DNA from: Aphelocoma coerulescens
Lineage: Eukaryota; Chordata; Aves; Passeriformes; Corvidae
Direction: 5' to 3'
NCBI RefSeq assembly: GCF_041296385.1
Contig: NW_027184078.1
Span: forward strand, 372,001-436,000
DNA length: 64,000 nucleotides
Below the pieces are notes generated by a model that was given only the letters and a program-made list of their open reading frames with translations, was not told where the DNA came from and ran no database searches. A program made the position numbers and the translations under genes. This document shows, piece by piece, positions 55,501 through 64,000 of the stretch; position 1 is the first letter of the stretch; each line of letters opens with the position of its first letter.

Positions 55501-55832
55501 TCACACTGTGAACAGAACCACTTTAGAGGAATTGGAGATTGCCCCTTTGCTCAGAGGTGCATGGGAGCTGGAGGAAGCACTGGTCCTGCTGCCCTCCCCA
55601 GAGCAGCTCTGCCCCTCAGGGCTGCACGGCTGCTCCACACACCCTTTCCCCTGGGGCCTGCCCTGGGCCCAGCACGGGCCCTGTCCTGCCCCGCTCAGCA
55701 GCCCTGCAGTGCTGAGCCCCAAGGCAAAGCCATCCCCAACTCACCCAGCAGCAGCAGCAGCAGGAGGAGGAGGAGGAGGAGGAAGGCCGGGCGAGCAGGA
55801 GACAGCCTGGCACATCCCCCCTGGGCCAGCAT
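52579..55832 (-). CDS. Single-Ig inhibitory-type receptor (ITIM tail)
   Basis: Eight minus-strand exons with consistent phases: 55832-55745 (ATG, signal peptide), 55266-55222 (45-base mini-exon), 55058-54765 (Ig domain, 98 residues), 54388-54350 (stalk), 54181-54062 (membrane), 53517-53493 (25 bases), 53224-53169, and 52610-52579. The first three match the left gene almost exactly; the rest do not. The membrane segment LHTIIGIIIGVVTLSLLLLL has no charged residue. The tail continues basic (ACRERCQR), then SQEAEVTEDNEIQYSTIA. IQYSTI fits the ITIM pattern (I/V/L/S)xYxx(L/V/I), its tyrosine codon being split by an intron. ITIMs recruit SHP-type phosphatases, so an inhibitory role is inferred. The last exon may read through GTGAGT to a TGA about 20 codons on, or splice to an exon not found. 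At least 233 codons. Confidence 0.78.
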
Positions 55833-56962
55833 TGTTTGGGGCACTGCAGCCACAGCCTCTCCTTGCAGCGTCTGCTGTGGGCTGAGCTCTGCCCAGCGCT
55901 TCAAGAGCTGCCTGGCCCGGGGCTTGCAGCGTGCCTGGGACTGGTCCTGCTGTGTCTTTGAGGGTGGAAGGACCTTCCCACACTGAGCAGCTGTGGTCAG
56001 CAGGGGCCCTGCCTCAGCCCCCACTGTGGCCACTGCGCCTGCAGAGCCCCCGCTTTCATTTCCGCACCCTGCGAGCCCAGAGCACGAGCCGTGTGTGCCT
56101 GTCCCTCTGGGGCAGCCTCCTCCCTGCAAAGCCCTCCTGAACCTGGCCCCCACCCTGCTCTGCCCTCTCCTCACTGCTGCTCCCAGCTCTTCTGCCAGAT
56201 ATGAGAGAGAACCTGGATTGCATGGAGCTCCCTGAGGATGGCTGAGGAGCCAAGGGAGAGCTCCTGGGTGAGGATTAAAGAGAGCAGAGCTCCAGGTGAT
56301 ATTAGAGTGAGAGTCTGCTCCAGACCTTCTGAGCAGGGAGAACAAGGGGATGAGGCCTCTACTGACAGACAGGAGCAGCTTCACGATCACAGGGCCTGGT
56401 CCTTGTGGGGAATTTCTACAGCTCCAATATCTGCTGGAGGCACAATATGGCAGGATATCTCCTTGTTCCAGGACTGGGAGAGTCAGACATGTCTGGACTG
56501 TGAAATTCACTGAGACCAAAACATCCCTGTGCATGACATTTGCAGTGCCACCTGCTCCATCCCCTCCCCACAGGAGCTACCAGGAGCTGTCAGCCTGGAC
56601 CAAGGAGATGTATGCACAGTTTCTGCAGCTGTCATTCCCTTGGATTCACCCCTCCTGCCTGTTTGCACTCGATCTTTCACTTCACTAGATTGACAAACAA
56701 ATAGGAAATGATGTTTTTTTCTTGTGCTCCCAACTGCTCAGATGTTGTGCTGACTTTCACTGACTGTGAACTGTGGGTCTCATATAAAACTGCTCATCAA
56801 GGGGGACCCAAATCCTTTCCTGCTCAGATTGCCTTGAACACCCCTCTATCCAAGTTCCTCTTAAAGAGGATTGCATCTATGTCCTTTGCATGCATTTTGC
56901 TGAGGCGCTTTGATGCCCGAGCCAGATTTTCTAGAGGTTCCTTGTGTTGGGGATGATGTGTT
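55833..56962. other. 5' flank of the right receptor gene
   Basis: Mirror of 41901-43030. Long frames such as the 279-codon minus-strand one that runs into the signal exon are not supported as coding. Confidence 0.5.
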
Positions 56963-57032
56963 ATCCCATCCCATCCCATCCCATCCCATCCCATCCCATC
57001 CCATCCCATCCCATCCCATCCCATCCCATCCC
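56963..57032. repeat. (ATCCC)14 array, right arm
   Basis: Fourteen units, mirror of the 25-unit GGGAT array at 41776-41900. Confidence 0.97.
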
Positions 57033-57229
57033 ATGCATGGGGTATTAATCTGTTTTGTTTTGTTTGTGGCCAGGGGTGGTGGCTGTCCCCAACCCCATCC
57101 TCCCTGGCTCTGGGGCTATCATGATGTTCCAGAGCCAAGCCGACGTTTCTGGAGGGTGATGGGGGCAGTGCAAAAGGCAGCCCCTCTCTTCCAGCATGGG
57201 CTGTTCAACGAGACACACATGGCCGGTAT

Positions 57230-58110
57230 CTCAGGCCAGAGATCCGGCTGTTCCTGTGGGTTTTGCCTGCTTCTTTTCGGGTTTTTTTTGCTTTGGCACT
57301 GCCACTGAGCTTGCTGGCTTGGCTTCTCTCACTGCTCTGCTGTCGGGAAGCCCAGAGCCAGTGTGTGCCCCCCAGGACCTGGGAACACCCCACTTCCCGC
57401 CAGGGACCGCCCCTCTGCACAGCCCAGACCCAGGTTCCAGCCAGCACCGATGAGAAATCCCGGGGAGTCTCTCTCTGCCGTGTCCCAGAGCCGGGCTGCT
57501 GCTGCTGCCCAACCCCTGCCGTGCCTCTGCCGTCTGCTCCGCGTTTGTGCGACACTGCAGCTGTTCACCCTCTGCCTGCCGGGAGGTCCTGCTGTTCCAG
57601 CGTGCTTCTCCTGAGGCTCGTGCTACAGCTCCTTTTGCTATCCAGAGGGGGCACAGGGATCGGCTTCCCCATGGGGTTCGTAAAGGAAGTTCCTTCTCCA
57701 TCCCTTCCTGCCGGCTGTGCCCGCCATCGCCCACACGGAGAGAGGCGGCCGGACCCGCGCCACAGCGCCCCCTGCAGCCGCGGGGGAGCCATCGCACCCG
57801 CCCTGCCCGGCCGGGAGCCACCAGCGCCCCTGCTGGCCGTGAGCGGAACTGCACCGGGGGGAAAGTGCCTGTGGCCGGGACAAGGCTGTTCCTGGGACTC
57901 TGGTTCTGTTTGTTGTGGCTGCCATCGTTGTTGTTTGTTTGTCTTGAGACAGATATATTAGTAAAGAACTGTTACTCCTTTTCCCATATCTTTGCCTGAA
58001 AGCCCCTTAATTTTGAAGTTATAATAATTTGGAGAGAAGGGAGTCATATTCTCCATTCCAAGGGAGGCTCCTGCCTTCCTTAGCAGAAACCTGTCTTTCA
58101 AACCAAGACA
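57230..58110 (-). mobile_element. LTR-like element beginning TGTCTTGGTTT, copy 3 (right arm)
   Basis: Mirror of 40695-41590. No target duplication identified in either arm. Confidence 0.55.
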
Positions 58111-61006
58111 TTCCTGATGTTTGCTTTAGCAGTTCTTCCCTTGAGGTGCCTCTTTACCTTGAGCACAGAACAGAGGTTGCTTTTTCTCTGCACCACAAAT
58201 GCAAGGGCCCTTCCCCATACCCGAAGCCAAACCCATTTTGGCCAAGGCCAACAAAGACACAAGTGACAGTGCTGGTAATACAGGCACTCTGGAGCCGTCT
58301 CCTTAGAACATTATTTGGATTTTTACTTTTTCCATAGCTCTGAACTGCCCTTATGTCCCTCCTGCTCAATGTGGGAGATCTGGAGATACTCAGTAAGGAC
58401 TTGAGAGAGCTCTTGGACTGTTCCAGCTGTGCCACTTTGGGGGACATGCAGCCATGAGGTCAAACCAGAGCACCACTTTGGGGGAAGCTGGAGAGAGCTG
58501 CTGGACCCCTGTGGCCGCTCAGGCCAGCACTGACCATCCTGCCCTGATCTCCCCCTCTGACAGCAAAGTGTCCTCAGGGAGGAGGTTCTGGGGCTGTGCA
58601 TTCACCACAGCTGTACAGGCCTGTCTCACTGACAGAGCTGGGCTTTGCAGGGCTGGTTTTCTCCTCATAGGTGCAGTTCTGCCAACTGTGAGAGCAGAGG
58701 AGGCTCTCTCAGGGCAGGGACTGATCATCAGGGCACTGCTAAAGGTCTGTGACCAGAGCCCAGCCCTTCATTTCTCTGTTCCAAGGGAAAAGCCATTCTG
58801 TGTGAACTGGGAAGGACCAGAGTCTTTCCTCCCTCCCAGTTCACAGCTGATATTGGGAACATCATGAGAGAGGAAATAACAACCAGAACAAATTAAATCT
58901 GAGTAAAGCGTGTTTTAACCTAGAAGTGCAGAAGTGAAGATGTGTTAACCCCAGTCCTGTTGTTCCCATTTGTCCTGAGCTCATGGTAAGGACAGCGGGT
59001 GCTGGACTCAGCTGCTCACACACAAACCTCTGGTGACAGCAGAGCTGCCCCGGGCTGTCCATCCATGGAGCCCCAGAAGGGCACAGCTCTGCTGCACAGG
59101 AGAGCTGCCTCACCCACGGGTTTGTGCTCAGGGCACTTTGAGAGGTTTTTCAGGTTGATGAGCCAGAATGTTTCTATTTTAAGGGGCTCCATTGCCCCAC
59201 AGGAATTTTGGAACAGAAACTTGAAGCCAGGGGAGTCACTCAGGGCAGATTTAGAGAACCACATGAAAAGTTTGGAAACTTGATTGTTGAGGTAGGCAGC
59301 TGCATTGGATGTACCTGATCAGCCCGACTGGAGCAGTGGGGTTGGAGCAGAGGAATTCCAGAGGTACCTGCAAGCTCAGCCAGGGTGTGCAACAGTCCCC
59401 AGGGCAGGAATTGCCTTGGGGGAGAGGAGCTGTGCAGGAAGAGCCCCTTGCAGAGGTTTCCTCTCTGCTTTGCTGTGTTTGTGCAGCCTGTGAGTGTGGG
59501 GAGGAAAACCACAGCAGCGGGGCTGTGCTGTGCCCTGCAGCTTGAGAGCAGAGCTTCCAGCCAGGGAACGAGCTGCCTTGGCTCTGGTGTTGCTGTGAGA
59601 AAAAAAGACCTGAGTCACTGTGAAATTTTAAATGTTACCAAATGTTCAATTACTACAATAAATTCCATTAATAGTGACCTCTAACAATTGCTATCTCTTC
59701 ATTTTTCTGCTATTAATTTTCTGTTTTCCACGTTTTTAATTGTGAGTGTTTATTTCATTTACACCGTTATTCCAAGTCTGTACAGTGAATGAATTCTAAA
59801 GAATTCAAAAAGATTTCTAAAGAATTATGAGATGAAAAGTATGAAGATTCAATTATAGAGAGAATAGAAACTTTTATTAAAACAAAGAAGGATGAGATAA
59901 TGCAGGAGAAACTGCTGAGAGCTTCTCATCTCCACAGCTTTTTCCAAAATCTTATGGCAGACAGAGACACAACAGCAGAAAGGCAGAACACTCTCTGTAG
60001 GTCTCCACACACCTGCACTCCCAAAGCTCTGCCATGGCACAACAAGTCCTTGCATCATTGCTATGGGTGGGTCCTCCTCTGCCCACCCCTCTCACAGCTC
60101 CATCCTGCCCCAGTTATCAGCTCCTGTTCTGCCTTTCCCCACCCCACAGAAATCTCCCTCTCCACTCGGGTGTGCCTGGAACTCCAGCTGCTCTCCCCGC
60201 TCAGTTCTCAGGTGGTGTCAGCACAGAGGCACAGGTGGGCTCAGGTCCCTGGGACAGGGGTCCCCAAGCCATGCAGCTCCAGCAGGGATGAACCTGGCTC
60301 AGCTTGGCTCTCCTGCTCATCCTCATGCTGACTTTGTTGGGAATCAGAGGAGAACAGTGGAAGGTGCTGCTGGGAGTTCCTGAAGCAGTGGGCAGGAGCC
60401 TGGGTGTCGCTGTTGTACTAGGGACGGTGAGAGAAACAACATAGACTTCAGTCCAGGAAAGGGATGGAATTATTTATTAATTTCCAAACTTGTTTATACA
60501 ATCTGGTTCATTTGAAAGGCATAAGGTTATTGGTCCTTTGACCATCCACCTCTTAGAATGATTGGTTAAACCCTACAACACCCATTTCAAAATATTTCTC
60601 CAGTCAGTAACATAACAAGCTGCATAACAATCTTGCAGGTGCAAGATAAAAGATTTGTTTACAAAACCTCTCACTGTTCCCAGCCAGCATGCATGTGAAA
60701 GTAAAACTTTTCCTGCTTCAAGCCCCATGTTCAGCTGCTGCAGAAAACTGTGTGTCTCCTGTAAGCCTTGTGTCCTGCTGATCACACCTGGGCATGCGAT
60801 CTCCTGGACACCCACACAACACCCAAGTGCCACCAGAAACCTCCATGCACAGCACTGGATCTTTCAGGGTAGGATTCCCATGGCTTCCTGTGCTGTAGCC
60901 AGGAATTTCACTGCCATTCAGCCGGAGACAAAGGACATGACAAAGCTCCCTGCATGGGGCCAGAGCCCCTGAATCCAGAGCCCTGTGCAGCTCAGGCAGA
61001 TACAAT
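58111..61006. other. Right-arm non-coding sequence with LTR-like insert
   Basis: Mirror of 37756-40694. The LTR-like piece is at about 60405-60712 (minus). No gene recognised. Confidence 0.5.
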
Positions 61007-62286
61007 TGTAGCGGGTTCGGTTTGGCGGAAACACCAATTTAGTGTTGTGGTTTGGTTCAAAATACTCATTACTCTTTATCTTCTGTGAGATAAGAATTAG
61101 GAGAAATGCAAAGCAGGCACCAAACTTGAAAGAATATAAAGTTTATTAACAGACCTAAAAGAGGGAAAAAAAATTATACCACACCTTCAGAACTCTTCTC
61201 CTCCTCCAACCTTCCTCCCTTCTCCCACTGACAATGTAAAAAGCCAACCCTTACGATGTTCAGTCTGTTTTCCACTTCCATAATAACCTTGTTCAGTCCA
61301 TTTAGAAAGAGAAGTCTCTTCTTGCTCATGCTATGAAAACAGTATCACAACGAGACAGCCACCCACTTCCAAATATTGTTCAGTCCATTTAGGAAGAGGA
61401 GTCTCTCTGCTCACATGTGAGTCCCTTCCCCCAACTTGCAGCTTTTCCCACAACTGCTTTCGAGGGTCCATTCTTGAAGATTTTTGGGGTATAATTTTAA
61501 GGTTGAGCCGTTCAGAAACAAAAGTTCTCTTCACCCATCTCTGGGAGCATTTAATCTCTAAGAACAGAGGCCCTTCTCCTTCCCTGGGAGCAAAGGGTCT
61601 TCCTCATCTTCATCGTTAGGACTATCTCTGGGAGCATCTCTAGGAACTGAGGTTTTCTCCTTTCCCATTTGGAGCAAAAGTCCTCATCTGGTCCATCTGT
61701 CCCTGTCCAAACTTCTCATGAAATTACAGCTGTGTCAGCATCTGCCTATCTCAGCACAGGTGCTTTTGCTTACAAGTTGAACACTCCCCCCCCCATATCT
61801 TCATGAAATTACAATGGGATACTCTGATATATCATAGCTTCACAACAGACTTTCAGCTTTAAGCATCTACTCTTTTTCTTCCCTCAGGTTTTCAGCTCTT
61901 CACAGCAATAAAAGTGTTAATCTCACCTCGACCTTGCAGCTGGAATGAAGCTTATCCCAGTAGAAAGCGGGGAGCTGAGCTGGTCGGGCAGCCCACAGCA
62001 GGGCTTTGGGGGCGTTCCATGGGTGGAACTGGGCCCATCAGCTCCAGGATGGCCGTGGCACGGGGCCCGCAGCCACCTGTCGCAGCATGAGAAACGACAG
62101 AGAGATTTGGGGGGGTTGTCTATTCTTAAGTGTGGATCACAGAGGCGGTCACAATTTTAATTTGCTTTAAAGAATTGTCCATATTCAAACTGGCCATCTG
62201 ATGGGTTCTGTCAGGTCATGGGGAAAGCTGTAAGCACTCCTTTGCGAGAACATCACCTCCAAGACTATGCTTGCTCACCTATGACA
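61007..62286 (-). mobile_element. Long LTR-like element, copy D (right arm)
   Basis: Mirror of copy C. ACAAT at 61002-61006 and 62287-62291 is the 5-bp duplication. It has a ~40-base extra piece near 61520-61560 that repeats TCTCTGGGAGCAT, absent from copy C. The primer-like 18-mer reads TGGTGTTTCCGCC on the minus strand. Confidence 0.85.
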
Positions 62287-64000
62287 ACAATGCACACCCT
62301 GGCAGTGTCCTGGGCCTCTCCAGACTGGCATTTGGAGCCTGAGCAAGGTCTCACAGCAGGTGGCAAGGGGCAGAAGGTTTCTGCAGGGTCTTCACCCAGC
62401 CTGGCTGAAGGTCATGTCCCAGCAATTACTGCAGGTGTGAGAAAGAACAAAGCCCCAGCAAGGGCCCCTGACCAACAGCCACAGCTGCTTTCAGAGAAAC
62501 CCCCATGCCTTGCTGGGCTGCTGCTGGGGGGAAAACAGGTGTCTGAGTCTCTGTGTTCAAATGAGCAGAGCAGGGAAGATCTGAAGCCCTGGAGGCTCTG
62601 CTCTGGTCAAGGAGGTTACAAGGAATTGTGTTTAGGTGTTATCCAAAGGCTATTTTGAACTATGTGGGGCTGGAGGGTGAGAACCAGGACCTGGCACTGG
62701 AATCTCCTGCTTGCTCAGTGCTCCTTGCCACTGCTCTTTCTGGGACAAGCAGGCATGCTGGGTGAGGTGCCTGTCCAAGGGACAGCCTGGAAAGTCACTT
62801 TATTTTCAGAAATGGTGCATCAGCCAAATTAGAGAACGCCAAAATATCTCCACCCAAAATGCATCCAAGCAAGTGCCCTGTCCTTGAACTGTCACCAGCT
62901 CTGGTGTCAATCTCACCTCAAAACCTGCCTGTGCCCTCTGGATATTCTCTGAGATTCCTCTCCTCACCTCCAGCTCCTGCATCCTTCTACGTGTTCCCAT
63001 TGAAGACACAACAAGTTGCAGGAGGTCTTCAGCCCTGGTCAGACTGGCCACTGACATCACAAGAGGACAAAGTAGAATGGGAGAGACCCCAGAGACAGTG
63101 GGATCTCATCTCAGACCATTCCAAGGAGAGCCCTTCTGGACTCCTGGGAGTGCTGCTGGGGATCCTCTGACCTGCTTGTCTCTCCAGGGCACTCTTGGTC
63201 CATGCCTAGGAGCTCAATCTTCACACCTTTTCTTTCCCTTGCGTTGGCTCCCAGTGTTCTCCTCACAGTTTGTTTGAGTTATTCCCCTTTCAGCCCTTTT
63301 CTGCCCCAGAACAGCTCTGATGGTGCAGTTCAGGCATTGTCTAAAAGGAGAAGAATAAAGGATCCCCGGTTTTCTGTGGGTTCAACCCTACAGCAACCAT
63401 CGACCTTTGGGAAGCAGGGCTTGGTCTGGCAGTTCTGGCTTCAGCTTCCTCAGCAGCACAAAGTGCAAGAGCAGCAGGGACAGCCCCATCCCACCTTGTC
63501 CTCCCACAGCAGGTGTAGCTGAAGAGTTTAAAGCCCTGTCTGCTCTGCTTTGGCCTTTTTGGCAGATTTCTGTCCCAAGAAAGCCCTTCTTTAACTGGCA
63601 TGTTCCAGAAAGCCAAACCACAGAAGTGGGGAAGGGCCCCAGCCAGACATGTGCAAGTGTCAGCACTTCCCTCAAGGAAATATCCGTGTTTCCAGCTCCT
63701 GGACTTTTGGCTTTAGGCCAAAAGCATGCCCTGATCTTGATGTTTTATCAGTGCTCCTCATTTTTGTGCCAGCTTCCAGATTTTGGTCACTCTGGTACAT
63801 AAGGTGGGAGCAGAAGGGATTAGTAAAATGTAGCTAAGGCACAAACTTGGGCTGTGCTGGCTCTCCAAAGTGTTTTCACTGGAAACTCTGTGGTCTCTGA
63901 TCCTATAGGATTGAGGGCTGGTTAACAACCAAGAGGAGAGCAATATTCCTAGGTTGGGGCCTTCATCCACATAGCCTGAAAATCCATTTAAGCTTCAGGA
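62287..64000. other. Right-arm non-coding sequence to window end
   Basis: Mirror of 34801-36514. No gene recognised. Confidence 0.6.

Larger units (their letters stand above)
54426..64000 (-). repeat. Right arm of large inverted repeat
   Basis: Mirror of 34801-44452, running to the window edge with no sign of ending. Sharp inner border at 54426 (left partner 44452), where a ~45-base indel is followed by much weaker similarity for another ~200 bases. That weaker part shows an older homology of the two receptor genes beyond the homogenised block. Confidence 0.93.

Noticed and set aside
55695..56534. 279-codon minus-strand ORF ending in the right receptor signal peptide
   Set aside because: Runs through the 5' flank and past the exon donor into intron; its mirror in the left arm does not keep the same frame upstream. 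The internal ATG at 55832 with a canonical donor is the better start.
1..64000. CRISPR array, operons, riboswitches or bacterial genes
   Set aside because: Splice sites, LINE/ERV content and receptor exons show vertebrate DNA; no spaced direct-repeat array of CRISPR type exists.

Overview
The window looks like nuclear DNA from a bird, most likely a passerine. The evidence is the repeat content (a CR1 LINE 3' tail at 17.7 kb, an ERV solo-LTR family I recognise from passerines at 10.4 kb, many other LTRs), an avian-type family-14 olfactory receptor relic, and immunoglobulin-superfamily genes with bird-like exon structure. It is an accessory, duplication-rich region. Most long open frames are chance products of GC-rich repeats, and real coding sequence is confined to short spliced exons and retroviral remnants. 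Species and family assignments are from memory and pattern reading only; no search was run.

Layout. 0-9.2 kb: a minus-strand gene with a signal-peptide exon and an IgV (B7/butyrophilin/B-G type) exon at 8.5-9.2 kb, decayed coiled-coil exons in a tandem repeat at 1.5-3.4 kb, and a broken class III-like ERV pol between them. 9.2-20.7 kb: mostly non-coding, with a solo LTR (5-bp target duplication), a CALHM-like orphan exon on the minus strand (16.0-16.4 kb), a CR1 tail, and a third, partial copy (13.4-15.75 kb) of the sequence that forms the big inverted repeat. 20.7-33.4 kb: an LTR nest. One ~1.3-kb LTR-like element (25156-33428) has received three separate insertions, each with its own 6-bp target duplication: a young, pol-less gag/env ERV with a tRNA-Phe primer site, a solo LTR, and a 2.2-kb minus-strand LTR element whose interior encodes a Y-box-type cold-shock domain instead of gag/pol/env. 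34.8-64.0 kb: a large inverted repeat with arms of at least 9.6 kb (34801-44452 and 54426-64000, running off the window) around a 10-kb spacer.

The most interesting system sits at the inner ends of the two arms. Each arm carries the same signal-peptide, mini-exon and single Ig-domain exons, all phase 1. Where the high identity stops, the two copies acquire different tails. The left plus-strand gene (43031-45096) splices to a transmembrane exon with an arginine inside the membrane segment and a short tail, the layout of an activating receptor. The right minus-strand gene (55832-52579) splices to an uncharged transmembrane exon and a cytoplasmic tail with an ITIM (IQYSTI) split across two exons, the layout of an inhibitory receptor. 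This is a head-out activating/inhibitory paired-receptor locus in a palindrome, with near-identical ectodomains except for one dense patch of amino-acid differences. The spacer holds the two private tails, a frameshifted OR14-like pseudogene and two ORFs I could not identify.
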